From Thioclava sp. SK-1 (lineage in GTDB: Bacteria; Pseudomonadota; Alphaproteobacteria; Rhodobacterales; Rhodobacteraceae), in assembly GCF_001705665.1 (NCBI RefSeq), contig NZ_MDHA01000022.1, forward strand, positions 1 through 64,000: a stretch of DNA of 64,000 nucleotides, written 5' to 3'. Positions within the stretch are counted from its first letter, which is position 1; every line of letters begins with the position of its first letter. This document shows, one piece after another, positions 1-8,259 of this stretch. The notes under the pieces are model-generated. The model searched no databases and was not told the origin of the DNA. It was given only the letters and a program-made list of their open reading frames with translations. The position numbers and the translations under genes are program-made.

Positions 1-92
1 TTTCCCGGGATCCCGATCAGGACCTCGTGGCGGTACTTGGAAATGTCGATGGCGACAAGCACAGTCGCAGCAGTAGAATGGTTGACGGTCAT
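1..92 (-). CDS. IS110-family transposase, N-terminal fragment (runs off the window)
   Basis: Reading the minus strand from the ATG at 92-90 gives MTVNHSTAATVLVAIDISK followed by YRHEVLIGIPGK before the window ends. The AIDISK stretch is typical of the start of the RuvC-like DEDD domain of IS110-family transposases, where the first catalytic Asp sits. A GAGGAG ribosome-binding site lies just upstream of the ATG. Only about 30 codons are visible, so it cannot be judged whether the element is intact. The family recombines DNA with a transposase guided by a bridge RNA encoded in a non-coding end of the element. It sits back-to-back with an IS3 remnant, which suggests insertion of one element into or beside the other. 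Confidence 0.8.
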   Translation of the reverse strand, partial: MTVNHSTAATVLVAIDISKYRHEVLIGIPG

Positions 93-146
93 AGCCGATC
101 TCCTCAGCGGTGTGGTTCTGCAAAACCACTGTTGAGACCTGAGACC

Positions 147-197
147 GGTTATGGCCATACGCTGCGCTATTTGGGGGCTGCGCGCGTGGCCATAACC
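147..197 (-). other. Long hairpin in the non-coding end of the IS110 element
   Basis: GGTTATGGCC (147-156) is a perfect inverted repeat of GGCCATAACC (188-197). The stem continues inward with ACGC/GCGT (159-162/184-187) and GCGC/GCGC (164-167/180-183), separated by small bulges, for about 18 base pairs around a loop at 168-179. It lies about 55 bases upstream of the transposase start, on the same element side. In the IS110 group the non-coding left end upstream of the transposase encodes the bridge RNA, so this hairpin could be part of that RNA. It could also be a recombinase-binding or terminator-like structure. Its identity as an RNA is inference. Confidence 0.5.
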
Positions 198-225
198 TAT
201 AAACAGCGCGTCATTCCCGACGTGC

Positions 226-501
226 TATGGTCCCGAATACATCAGCGAGAAGCTCAGAATGTGGGTTGAGAAGCAGGGTATAACGATCCAGCACATCCAA
301 CCCGGCCAACCGCAGCAGAACGCTTATGTCGAGCGCTACAACCGGACGGTTCGGCACGAGTGGTTGGATCAATACATCATCAAGAGCATCGAGGAGGCAC
401 AGGATCAGGCTACACAATGGCCCTGGACATATAACAACGATCGCCCAAACATGGGCATCGGCGGCACCACACCCGTCATGAAGCTGAAAATGGCCGCATA
501 A
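226..501 (+). pseudogene. IS3-family transposase (OrfB, integrase core) 3' remnant
   Basis: In one frame the sequence reads GPEYIS, then QPGQPQQNAYVERYNRTVR, HEWLDQY and NNDRPNMGIGG before a TAA at 499-501. This is the C-terminal part of the rve integrase core of IS3-family OrfB, including the last catalytic Glu in AYVERYN. Similarity stops abruptly near 226; upstream is the IS110 end and no start or N-terminal DDE residues are present, so only about 92 codons remain and the gene is dead. The following bases to about 540 contain a CCCC...GGGG inverted pair (517-520/528-532) that looks like the right terminal repeat of the element. Bases 541-620 hold nothing recognisable. Confidence 0.8.
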
Positions 502-620
502 GTTCTAAGAATGCACCCCGTTAAAAATGGGGAGATTACCAGGCCGCAGATCGACAAAAGCCGGAAAGCTATGCTTAACAGGGTGGTATGGAAAATTACA
601 AATTCCAGCAATCTTATGGT

Positions 621-1220
621 TCATTGGCACATAACCGGGCGCACCATCACGAAGCTGGACCGAAAATCGAACAAGGCCGCCGTCATCAGGCTGTCATGGC
701 GGTTAACCACTTCGAACCCCATACGTTGATATAACGATTTCGCACGCAGGTTTTCGCCAACCACATCCAAACGCAATTGGTCATAGCCGCGTCGCTGAGC
801 CTCGCCGCACAGCGCGTTGATCAAGGCGGCGCCAACCCCCTGCCCGCGGGCTTCGGGACGCACGGAAATTCCATCTGCAATCATCGCGCGCCGCTCTGTA
901 TCGCGAGACAAGACCGACAGGCACCCCATGCGCCACATTGCCCCAAATGGTCCATAAATCGCCAACAGATCATGGCGATCGCCACCAACAAACGACGCCT
1001 TTGCCGTGCGATAGCCCGCAATCCCGATCAACCGCCCCTGCGCATCCAAGGCAGAAAATGCATGTGTCGGCGTCATCGCCAAATCGACAAAGCGTAAGGC
1101 CTTAGCCGTTGGCCCTAAAACACGCCCCAATTTGCTGCCAAAGGCCAGCCAATACAGCCGCGCAGCCTCCATCCGGTCTTCATCGCGAATGCCATGCAAA
1201 ATGGTAAACGGCGGTGCCAT
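621..1220 (-). CDS. GNAT-family N-acetyltransferase
   Basis: A 199-residue protein with the GNAT acetyl-CoA motif A near residue 120: a strand ending in ISVRPEARGQGVGAAL, fitting the R/Q-x-x-G-x-G/A loop. It is followed by the helix and the LYQRMGF strand typical of the family C-terminus. The substrate cannot be predicted. The ATG immediately follows the TAG stop of mobA (1221-1223), so the two are probably co-transcribed. The 3' end lies about 80 bases from the IS3 remnant, but the C-terminus looks complete, so the insertion did not obviously truncate it. Family assignment is secure; function is not. Confidence 0.85.
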   Translation of the reverse strand: MAPPFTILHGIRDEDRMEAARLYWLAFGSKLGRVLGPTAKALRFVDLAMTPTHAFSALDAQGRLIGIAGYRTAKASFVGGDRHDLLAIYGPFGAMWRMGCLSVLSRDTERRAMIADGISVRPEARGQGVGAALINALCGEAQRRGYDQLRLDVVGENLRAKSLYQRMGFEVVNRHDSLMTAALFDFRSSFVMVRPVMCQ

Positions 1221-1808
1221 CTATCGCGCCCCACCGCGCAAGAATACCTCGGCCGCATGCAGGTCTGCGGGGCGATTGATGTTCAAGAACGGATCAGAAC
1301 CACCGCCATCAAATTCCACGATCGTCGCATCCATGACCGCCGTCGACAGGCGCAGATCACCGCTTTCGATCTGCGCATGGATCTGTTCGCGCTGCGAGAC
1401 GTGCCATAATGCAACCGTTGGATGCACCTGGGTCTGGCTGGCCGCCACCGCCGGTGCACCTGCTGTAATCAAACGCGGCACCAAATTGATCGGAATAAAC
1501 GGCGTATCAATCGACACGGTCGCCACTGTCTTCGCCCCGATCTGATACGCCCAATCCAAAGCTGCCCAGATCCCCGCCAGCGGGCCCAAACCCCGCATAT
1601 TCGGATTGTCGGCAAAAACAGAGACATCGAACCCTGAAAAATGCTCTGCCGGAGCATTGGTCGACAGGCCAACATAGGTCACTTGCGGAGCAAACCGACC
1701 CAAAACATGTTCTAACATGGGCCGTCCAGCCAACGACAAAAGCGCCTTATCCACCCGTCCCAGCCGAACGCCTTCGCCTCCGGCAAGTATCACGCCTGCG
1801 GTTCTCAC
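1221..1808 (-). CDS. mobA: Molybdenum cofactor guanylyltransferase
   Basis: MobA transfers GMP from GTP to molybdopterin to make the bis-MGD precursor used by molybdoenzymes such as DMSO reductase-family proteins. The N-terminus reads AGVILAGGEGVRLGRVDKAL, the nucleotide-binding loop of MobA (LAGG-x-x-x-R-x-G-x-x-K). The length of 195 residues is normal for the family. I chose the GTG at 1808 because it begins three residues before the conserved strand; an ATG further upstream at 1886 would add 26 unrelated residues and run into the divergent azlC. It heads a probable two-gene unit with the acetyltransferase. Confidence 0.88.
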   Translation of the reverse strand: MRTAGVILAGGEGVRLGRVDKALLSLAGRPMLEHVLGRFAPQVTYVGLSTNAPAEHFSGFDVSVFADNPNMRGLGPLAGIWAALDWAYQIGAKTVATVSIDTPFIPINLVPRLITAGAPAVAASQTQVHPTVALWHVSQREQIHAQIESGDLRLSTAVMDATIVEFDGGGSDPFLNINRPADLHAAEVFLRGGAR

Positions 1809-1895
1809 ATTGCCCCCGATACAATTGCCCGCTTGGAACCTGCGGACGCCATGCCTATCACTTACAAGATGACGCTCCCTAAACAAGTCAGAACA

Positions 1896-2615
1896 ATGAA
1901 AACACGCTCCCCGATTACATCGGCTTATCTGCGCGGCTTCGTGCAGGGGCTGCCCTTTACCCTTGTTATCTTTCCCTTTGGGCTGTTGTTCGGCGTCGCC
2001 GCAACCGAAGCGGGGCTGGATATCTTGCCTGTGATGGGGTTCTCGATCTTCGTCATCGCGGGCGCATCACAATTCACCGCCCTGCATTTGATGGTTGAGC
2101 AGGCTCCGGTGATCCTGATTTTATTGACATCTCTGGCGGTGAACCTTCGGATGGCGATGTATTCGGCATCTTTGGCACCGCATCTGGGCAAGGCAACGCG
2201 GTGGCAACAGGCGCTGATTGCCTATTTCATGGTCGACCAGACATATGCGATGGCGATTAATGAATATGAGGCCCGCCCAAAAATGACCATGTCAGAGAAA
2301 CTGGCATTTTATGCCGGGACAAGCACTGTGATCCCGCCGTTCTGGTATGGTTCGACCTTACTTGGCACCCAGATCGGTCAAACCATCCCGCCAGAATTCG
2401 CCCTGGATTTCGCCATTCCAATCACATTTCTTGCGATGATTGCGCCTGCATTGCGCACATTGGCCCATGTGGCAGCGGCGGCCGTGTCAATCATTGTGGC
2501 GCTGGTCTTTGCCTTTCTGCCAGCCGGGCTTGGCCTGTTGGTGGCGGCAGGTTGCGCGATGGTAACAGGGGCACAAGTTGAGCTGTGGCAAACCCGAAGA
2601 AAGGCCGCCAAATGA
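1896..2615 (+). CDS. azlC: AzlC-type branched-chain amino acid exporter, large subunit
   Basis: AzlC with AzlD forms an inner-membrane exporter of branched-chain amino acids (YgaZ/YgaH type). The 239-residue product begins MKTRSPITSAYLRGF and has the AzlC signature region GLPFTLVIFPFGLLFG near residue 20, followed by several hydrophobic segments. The NLRMAMYSASLAPHL stretch is characteristic. The ATG at 1896 is preferred over 1833 because the family N-terminus begins at about this point. The gene is divergent from mobA and overlaps azlD by four bases (ATGA), implying translational coupling. Confidence 0.87.
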   Translation: MKTRSPITSAYLRGFVQGLPFTLVIFPFGLLFGVAATEAGLDILPVMGFSIFVIAGASQFTALHLMVEQAPVILILLTSLAVNLRMAMYSASLAPHLGKATRWQQALIAYFMVDQTYAMAINEYEARPKMTMSEKLAFYAGTSTVIPPFWYGSTLLGTQIGQTIPPEFALDFAIPITFLAMIAPALRTLAHVAAAAVSIIVALVFAFLPAGLGLLVAAGCAMVTGAQVELWQTRRKAAK

Positions 2616-2944
2616 CAGGATATTCAGATATTGCCCTTTGGGTCATCATCACGGCCCTTGGGGTTGGCACGTTTTTCCTACGCTATTCGTTTCTGGGCTT
2701 GGTTGGGCGCAAACCCCTGCCCGAACGTGCCCTGAGGTATTTGCGCTACACCCCGGTTGCCGTATTGCCCGGACTGGTCGCACCTTTGGTCATCTGGCCA
2801 GAAGCAACCGAAGGCGCGCTGGATCCGGCCCGTATCTTGGCCGCTGCTGTCACGGTGGCCTTGGGCGTGTGGACTAAGAATACCCTGATCTCGATCCTCG
2901 GCGGATTCGGTATGCTTTATGCTGGAATTTTTCTACTGTTATGA
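2612..2944 (+). CDS. azlD: AzlD-type branched-chain amino acid exporter, small subunit
   Basis: A 110-residue membrane protein with four hydrophobic stretches. The segment ALGVGTFFLRYSFLGL and the later LRYTPVAVLPGLVAPLV fit the AzlD/YgaH family, the partner of AzlC. The start is the ATG of an ATGA overlap with the azlC stop; a start at 2585 would add nine residues inside azlC. A bidirectional terminator follows 28 bases after the stop, closing the azlCD operon. Confidence 0.86.
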   Translation: MTGYSDIALWVIITALGVGTFFLRYSFLGLVGRKPLPERALRYLRYTPVAVLPGLVAPLVIWPEATEGALDPARILAAAVTVALGVWTKNTLISILGGFGMLYAGIFLLL

Positions 2945-2971
2945 AAGTTCACTCCCCCGAGGAACTATGAT

Positions 2972-3003
2972 GAAAAAGCGCGCCGGATAGGGCGCGCTTT
3001 TTC
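2972..3003. terminator. Bidirectional rho-independent terminator
   Basis: GAAAAAGCGCGCC (2972-2984) and GGCGCGCTTTTTC (2991-3003) form a perfect 13-bp stem with a 6-base loop. It has a U-run on either strand. It separates azlD from the convergent lipoprotein gene. Confidence 0.93.
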
Positions 3004-3023
3004 AATTTCTAGGACTGTGTAAT

Positions 3024-3656
3024 TCAGTTGCGGGCTGCGATAAGCGCCGCGGCCTCTGGGTCGTCCTTTTGAACCATCAAGACCCCATGGTTATTATCGG
3101 GATCATTGTCGTGATACAGTCGGTAGCTGACACCGGGCAACGCACCAAATTCTTCCGACAATTTCATCGGGAAGAAGGTCGAATGAACCGTTTCAAACCC
3201 CGGAACACCGTCCAAAATCCCTGAAATTGCATTCGCACAATACGATTTCGGCGCAGAGCCATGCGCGATCGCGCGGCGCTTCACCTCATCAGCAACCGCC
3301 TGTGAGACATAGACTTTCTGTTCGATCACATCCCATGTTTCACGGGCATGGTAATCGATATAGAATTTGCGCATCCGCTCGGTGATGCCGTAATGCAGAT
3401 CGTTTTGCTCTGGCACATAGGGGTGATACCAACTGCCCGCCGGATCATACAGCACCCGCTCCGACCCATTGATCAACAGGCCCGAATGGCCACCATTGCC
3501 CGAACGCTTGCTGACCACCGTATACAACGTGATCGAAGGCGGCTCGTCGGAAACGAACCGCGCCGAATTCACCGCAGCCGGGCTGTCGAATTTATGATCT
3601 ACGGCACAGGCCGCCAAGCTGAGCATCAGGCCCAGGCAGATGAAAAGTCGGCGCAT
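3024..3656 (-). CDS. Uncharacterised lipoprotein with a possible His/Cys active site
   Basis: A 210-residue protein whose start MRRLFICLGLMLSLAAC is a lipoprotein signal peptide with the lipobox Cys at residue 17, so it is probably anchored in the envelope. The mature part contains NGGHSGLLI (about residue 56) and a later SYCANAIS (about residue 138). A His next to a Gly-rich strand plus a conserved Cys recalls NlpC/P60- or LRAT-like papain folds, but the order and spacing are not diagnostic. I do not recognise the family. It faces azlD across a bidirectional terminator and lies downstream of the oxidase subunit gene on the same strand. Confidence 0.6.
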   Translation of the reverse strand: MRRLFICLGLMLSLAACAVDHKFDSPAAVNSARFVSDEPPSITLYTVVSKRSGNGGHSGLLINGSERVLYDPAGSWYHPYVPEQNDLHYGITERMRKFYIDYHARETWDVIEQKVYVSQAVADEVKRRAIAHGSAPKSYCANAISGILDGVPGFETVHSTFFPMKLSEEFGALPGVSYRLYHDNDPDNNHGVLMVQKDDPEAAALIAARN

Positions 3657-3723
3657 CTGCCCACTCCCTTATCCAGTGTTGCGCGTCGGGAAACACGGGC
3701 CTGACCGTCAAGCCCAGCGGCAA

Positions 3724-3858
3724 TTAAGCCCCGACAAGCGCGAGAAACACCAGAAAAGCAATAATCACAACCACTGTGTAGGTAACGAATTTAACAAAAC
3801 CGGCAAATGTCTTTTCGTGGTCACGAATATCCATTTCACCATGCTTATGCTCTGCCAT
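3724..3858 (-). CDS. aa3-type cytochrome c oxidase subunit IV (44 aa)
   Basis: The minus strand encodes a 44-residue peptide starting MAEHKHGEMDIRDHEKTF, followed by one transmembrane segment (about residues 22-43). This matches the small bacterial aa3 oxidase subunit IV family (COX4_pro_2), a single-helix accessory subunit of the haem-copper oxidase with the characteristic cytoplasmic D-x-x-x-x-E-K-T-F stretch. A GAGAGG ribosome-binding site precedes the ATG. It is orphaned here: the core oxidase subunits are not in the window. No other reading frame in 3660-3930 looks better. Confidence 0.88.
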   Translation of the reverse strand: MAEHKHGEMDIRDHEKTFAGFVKFVTYTVVVIIAFLVFLALVGA

Positions 3859-3933
3859 GTGCCTCTCCCTTTGCACTGCGTCTGGGGTCAGACGCGCTCC
3901 CTTCGTTTCGATTATACGATCACACGCATTGTG

Positions 3934-4413
3934 TCACGAATTGGTTTCGGATCCGTCATCGTCCAAATCCCGCGCCAGTCGAAATCCGATGCGGCGCGGC
4001 GCAGGCGCATCCACGGGCTTGGGCATCGCCACCAAGGCCACATCCAATTGCGAAACATGCTGGATCAGCTGCGTGCGTGCGCCGGATTGGTTCGTGCCGT
4101 AAAACGTCAAAATATCCGGCGCGAAATAGCCGATCCCCTCAATCTTCAGAACGCCGGCATTGGACCCCGTAAGCCCCAGCGCCACCTCTTCATCTGCTTG
4201 CAAAGATTGCTCAAAGTTCTGGATATATAGCACCAGCCGTTCATAGGCCCATTGCGCTGCGGATTTGCTTTCGGGCGTGTCACGCGCCAGCTTCGCAGGC
4301 AGTGGACACATCTCGGCGGTTGGCGGGCGGCTATCATCGGTATGCACAGCATGGGCACGCGGCATCACGCTGTTTTCAAGCGCCTCGGCGGTTGTCACAA
4401 TATCGTCGGTCAT
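3934..4413 (-). CDS. DUF6173-family protein
   Basis: A 159-residue protein from the ATG at 4413, whose bases overlap the TGA of the upstream MBL-fold gene (ATGA). The core has AYERLVLYIQNFEQSL, then AGVLKIEGIGYFAPDILTFYG and a terminal RIGFRLARDL. This is the pattern of DUF6173 proteins found mostly in Rhodobacteraceae. Their function is unknown. No signal peptide or membrane segment is visible. It is the last gene of a three-gene coupled operon with an acyl-CoA dehydrogenase and an MBL hydrolase. Confidence 0.75.
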   Translation of the reverse strand: MTDDIVTTAEALENSVMPRAHAVHTDDSRPPTAEMCPLPAKLARDTPESKSAAQWAYERLVLYIQNFEQSLQADEEVALGLTGSNAGVLKIEGIGYFAPDILTFYGTNQSGARTQLIQHVSQLDVALVAMPKPVDAPAPRRIGFRLARDLDDDGSETNS

Positions 4414-5480
4414 CGCAGGCTCCAATACCACACACCAGTCTCGCGCTGTATGTCACGGCGCACCTCTTCACGGTGCCACAGATGGTTCAGATGCGCCACG
4501 GCCTCTACCAGGGCCAACCCATAGGTGCCCGCGTCAATCTGACGCTTGAATAAGGGCGGGAAACAGTCGCAGGCCGTTTTTGCCCCGGTTTCCAAATGTG
4601 CCCGTAGACGGCGCAGCGCGCCAGAGTGATTTTCAATCATCTGATTCAGCCGCAGCGGCAACCCCGTAAAAGGCAGTTTATGTCCGGGCAAAATCAGCTG
4701 TGCGTCACTGGCAAAGGGCTGCATTGCGCGCGCGCTGTCAATCCAGTCCTGCACCGGATCGGCATCGGGTTCGCTGGCGTAAACCCCCAAATTGGCCGAA
4801 ATAGAGGGCAAAAGTTGATCCCCACCCAGCACAAGATCATCGCTCCAGAAGGTCGCATGTTCAGGGGCATGGCCATGGCCAATCCGCACTACCCAGTCGC
4901 GTCCGCCCATCTTCAGCCACTGTCCAGCAACCACACGACGATAACCCAAGGGCAACGGGTGCACACAATCCGCGAAATTGAACGGACGTTCGTTTTGCCG
5001 AGTGTCGTAAATCGTCGCATCCATCCCCGCAGCACGCCAAAAGGCCAATGTTTCAGGCGCCGGGCGATCTTGGGCATCCAATTGCAGCATACGTGCCTGC
5101 AACCAGCTTGTGCGCGTGGTCCACAGGCTGGCCCCTTTCGCCTGCAACCACCCCGCCAGGCCGATATGATCGGGGTGGTAATGCGTCACCACAACCCGCG
5201 TCACCGGCTTTGCCGCCAATGGCCCATCCAGCACCGCTTGTAACGCGGCACGGCAGGCGGGTGTGTCAATTCCCGGATCCACCACGGTCCAACCATCGCC
5301 ATCATCCAACGCATAGGCATTCACATGATCCAACGCCATCGGCAACGGCAGGCGCATCCAATGGACGCCCGGGCGAATTTCAATCGTATGGCCCGTGGCC
5401 GGGGCCGCAGGCCAAGGGTATTGCAGACCGGCGCGGGGGATGGTGCCCGTTTGCGTGGGGGCAAGTGTTGTTTCGCTCAT
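4410..5480 (-). CDS. MBL-fold metallo-hydrolase
   Basis: A 356-residue metallo-beta-lactamase-fold hydrolase. The zinc-binding motif VVVTHYHPDHIGLAGWL (H-x-H-x-D-H) lies near residue 100, with a later GHAPEHATFW (third His), D-L-V-L-G-G-D-Q and a terminal ILPGHKLPF (last His). This is the LACTB2-like/glyoxalase-II-related arrangement that often acts on thioesters or phosphodiesters. The ATG at 5480 is chosen because it forms an ATGA overlap with the acyl-CoA dehydrogenase stop; the longer frame to 5753 lies entirely inside that gene. Its neighbour suggests hydrolysis of an acyl-CoA-derived thioester, which is inference. Confidence 0.85.
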   Translation of the reverse strand: MSETTLAPTQTGTIPRAGLQYPWPAAPATGHTIEIRPGVHWMRLPLPMALDHVNAYALDDGDGWTVVDPGIDTPACRAALQAVLDGPLAAKPVTRVVVTHYHPDHIGLAGWLQAKGASLWTTRTSWLQARMLQLDAQDRPAPETLAFWRAAGMDATIYDTRQNERPFNFADCVHPLPLGYRRVVAGQWLKMGGRDWVVRIGHGHAPEHATFWSDDLVLGGDQLLPSISANLGVYASEPDADPVQDWIDSARAMQPFASDAQLILPGHKLPFTGLPLRLNQMIENHSGALRRLRAHLETGAKTACDCFPPLFKRQIDAGTYGLALVEAVAHLNHLWHREEVRRDIQRETGVWYWSLR

Positions 5481-7159
5481 GTTCCCAAGTCTTCGACGCT
5501 CAGCGCCGAAAGTCCAGCCCCACCGGCGCGCAGTTCGGCAATATCGGCAAGATGGCGCGGCAAGATCCGCAGCACAAAGGCACGGGCCAAAGCCACACGT
5601 CCCGGATCGGCCAACCCCGCGCGCAGGTGATAATGCGCGCCTAACACATGTGCAAAAGCCTGAAGATAAGGCGCAGCGCCCGCGAAACGATCCTCCATCG
5701 ACTGCGCGACAAGCCATTCTGTGGCCTCGCGCAGGGATTCTGCCGCCTGCCAAACGGCTTCGGCCAAATCGGGCAGTTGATCGCGTGCCGCGGTGGCCTC
5801 GTCTTCAATTTCTTGCAGCAAGGTCAGCGCGGCACGTCCCTGATCCATCATTTTGCGCCCAACCAGATCCATCGCCTGAATCCCGTTGGTACCTTCATAA
5901 ATCGCTGTCACCCGCACATCGCGGAAAAACTGCGCCGCGCCGGTTTCCTCAATAAAGCCCATACCGCCATGCACCTGAATGCCCAGGTCGGCCACGCGGC
6001 ACCCCACATCGGTGCCATAGGATTTGGCAATCGGCGTCAACAGCGCGGCCCGCGCCTGCCAATCACCCGACCCCGTCGCCCGCGCCAAATCCAACGCCAC
6101 CGAACAAGCCAGTGCGATGGACCGGGCGGCGAATATCTCAGCCCGCATTTGCGTCAGCATACGTTTGACATCCGGATGCTGCACAATGGGTGCAAATTGC
6201 ACACGGTCTTGCGCATAGGCCAAGGCCTGCTGACAGGCGGCTTCGGCCACGCCAATGCCCTGCACCCCGACAGCCAATCGGGCATTGTTCATCATCGTGA
6301 ACATCGCGGCCATGCCCTTATTGGGCTCTCCCACCATCCAGCCAGTCGCGCCGTCAAACTCCATCACACAAGTCGGAGAGCCATGCAGACCCAGCTTATG
6401 CTCCAAGCTGACCACAGTGACGCCATTGCGCGCGCCCGGCTCACCTTTTGCATCGGGAAGAAATTTCGGCACCATAAACAGGCTGATACCTTTGATACCC
6501 GCTGGCGCATCTGGCAGGCGCGCCAGCACAAGATGGCAGACGTTTGACACCAGATCGCTGTCGCCCCAGCTGATGAAAATTTTCTGCCCGGATACCGCAA
6601 AGGTGCCATCGGCCAATGGCTCTGCCCGGCTGCGCAGCGCCCCGACGTCAGACCCTGCCTGAGGCTCTGTCAGGTTCATTGTGCCCGACCATTCCCCCGA
6701 CACCAGCTTGGGAAGATACAGCGCCTTAAGCGCGTTATCGGCATGATGTTCCAGCGCCTCAATCTGGCCTTGGCTCAACAGCGGCTTCAATTGCAAGGCC
6801 AGACAGGCCCCTGACATCATATCATTGATCGCCACCGCCAAGCTTTGCGGCAGACCCATCCCGCCATAATCAGGATCGGCTGACACAGACACCCAGCCAC
6901 CCTGCGCGATCTGACGATAGGCACCATCGAACCCGGGTGTCGCCTGCACACCATCAGCCCCCAGAGCCGCGCCATGCTGATCCCCCGCACGATTAAGCGG
7001 AGCAATCACGGTGTCACACAGCTTCGCGGCCTCTGTCAGCACCGCTTCAACCATATCCGGCGTTGCCTCGGCAAACCGATCCGTGGCCGTGACCGGAGCC
7101 AAAGGCACAACATGGTCCAAGATGAACCGAATATCCGACAATGGAGATTTATAGGGCAT
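5477..7159 (-). CDS. Acyl-CoA dehydrogenase with C-terminal extension
   Basis: A 560-residue flavoprotein. After an N-terminal helical segment (MPYKSPLSDIRFILDHV) it has TMNLTEPQAGSDVGALRSRA for the FAD/substrate region, then the catalytic Glu region IYEGTNGIQAMDLVGRK near residue 430, and about 100 extra C-terminal residues. The large size and C-terminal domain resemble the acyl-CoA dehydrogenase subfamily that includes DmdC (3-methylmercaptopropionyl-CoA dehydrogenase), common in roseobacters. The true substrate cannot be told from sequence alone and no other dmd gene is present. The start at 7159 begins the conserved N-terminus. First gene of a coupled operon with the MBL hydrolase and DUF6173 gene. 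Confidence 0.88.
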   Translation of the reverse strand: MPYKSPLSDIRFILDHVVPLAPVTATDRFAEATPDMVEAVLTEAAKLCDTVIAPLNRAGDQHGAALGADGVQATPGFDGAYRQIAQGGWVSVSADPDYGGMGLPQSLAVAINDMMSGACLALQLKPLLSQGQIEALEHHADNALKALYLPKLVSGEWSGTMNLTEPQAGSDVGALRSRAEPLADGTFAVSGQKIFISWGDSDLVSNVCHLVLARLPDAPAGIKGISLFMVPKFLPDAKGEPGARNGVTVVSLEHKLGLHGSPTCVMEFDGATGWMVGEPNKGMAAMFTMMNNARLAVGVQGIGVAEAACQQALAYAQDRVQFAPIVQHPDVKRMLTQMRAEIFAARSIALACSVALDLARATGSGDWQARAALLTPIAKSYGTDVGCRVADLGIQVHGGMGFIEETGAAQFFRDVRVTAIYEGTNGIQAMDLVGRKMMDQGRAALTLLQEIEDEATAARDQLPDLAEAVWQAAESLREATEWLVAQSMEDRFAGAAPYLQAFAHVLGAHYHLRAGLADPGRVALARAFVLRILPRHLADIAELRAGGAGLSALSVEDLGT

Positions 7160-7289
7160 GCGGCGTCCTCCCGCGTGGCCCTGCCTGCTTGGCAAAGGGG
7201 TCACACGCGCTTATGCAATGTCATCACTCCTCAGCAGGTTACCGCAAGGTGGCCCCCTATCAACATTCAACGCTGCGTCACGGCCCGAT

Positions 7290-8252
7290 ATGTGTCTTGA
7301 AACCGAAACATTATCTGCAAATGACGCGGGCATTGACCGCGCCGCACAGCTTTTGCGCGCATCGAAGCTTGTGGCATTTCCAACCGAAACGGTTTACGGC
7401 CTAGGCGGGTCTGCACGCAGTGATAGCGCTGTTGCAGGGATTTATGCGGCCAAAGGACGCCCCAGCTTCAACCCGCTTATCGCCCATGTCGCCTGTCTGG
7501 ATATGGCTGAGGACTTTGCAGAAATTTCCAATGATGTCAGGTCCTTGGCCGCGATCTTTTGGCCCGGCCCATTGACGCTTGTATTGCCCTTGCGTGCGGG
7601 CAGTGGGATATCGCAGCTGGTTACCGCCGGGTTGGGCACGGTTGCCGTGCGGGTTCCGGCACATCCGGTTGCTCGCAGGTTGCTGCGCCAGGTGGATGGC
7701 CCCGTCGCGGCCCCTTCGGCCAATATCTCGGGTAAAATCAGCCCGACGACTGCAGGCCATGTTTTAAACGGGCTATCAGGCAAAATTTCGGCTGTATTGG
7801 ATGGGGGGCCCTGTGCGGTGGGGGTCGAATCAACGATTCTGTCATTAGACCCGCCGCGATTGCTGCGCCCCGGCGGCATCTCTACCGAGGCATTGCAAAC
7901 CGCCCTTGGCCGCAGCTTGCCCACCGGCGGTGATGCCGCCGCACCCAATGCGCCAGGTCAATTGCTGTCGCATTACGCACCCGGCGCGCCGGTGCGCCTG
8001 AATGCCACCGAAGCGCAACCAAATGAGCTGTGGATTGGCTTCGGCCCCGGCTGCCCGGGTCAGCTGACACTGTCGGCCAGTGGCGATTTGCTGGAGGCGG
8101 CTGCAAACCTGTTTGCGACATTACATAGCGCGGATGCGCTGACATCGCCGCCCAACGGCCCGACACGGATCGCCGTCGCGCCGATCCCCGAACGCGGCCT
8201 GGGCCGTGCGATTAATGACAGGCTGCGCCGTGCTGCGGCCCCGCGCGATTGA
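7290..8252 (+). CDS. L-threonylcarbamoyladenylate synthase (Sua5 type)
   Basis: Makes threonylcarbamoyl-AMP from Thr, bicarbonate and ATP, the first step of tRNA t6A modification at position 37. The 320-residue protein has the YrdC domain (about 15-195) with LVAFPTETVYGLG, AAKGRPSFNPL, VAVRVPAHPVARRLL and APSANISGKISPTTA. A C-terminal Sua5 domain follows a linker containing APGQLLSHYAPGAPVRL. The ATG at 7290 starts 19 residues before the conserved strand; upstream in-frame starts overlap the divergent dehydrogenase. The ribosome-binding site is weak, so the start is uncertain by a few codons. Convergent with yqgE, only 7 bases apart. Confidence 0.88.
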   Translation: MCLETETLSANDAGIDRAAQLLRASKLVAFPTETVYGLGGSARSDSAVAGIYAAKGRPSFNPLIAHVACLDMAEDFAEISNDVRSLAAIFWPGPLTLVLPLRAGSGISQLVTAGLGTVAVRVPAHPVARRLLRQVDGPVAAPSANISGKISPTTAGHVLNGLSGKISAVLDGGPCAVGVESTILSLDPPRLLRPGGISTEALQTALGRSLPTGGDAAAPNAPGQLLSHYAPGAPVRLNATEAQPNELWIGFGPGCPGQLTLSASGDLLEAAANLFATLHSADALTSPPNGPTRIAVAPIPERGLGRAINDRLRRAAAPRD

Positions 8253-8259
8253 TCACCGC

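Noticed and set aside
5481-5753. Upstream extension of the MBL hydrolase frame
   Set aside because: It lies inside the acyl-CoA dehydrogenase gene and the added residues are Cys/Arg-rich shadow sequence; the ATG at 5480 has an ATGA overlap.
5477-7159. Firm assignment of the dehydrogenase as DmdC
   Set aside because: The size and C-terminal extension fit, but no other DMSP-pathway gene is present and many unrelated paralogues share these features.
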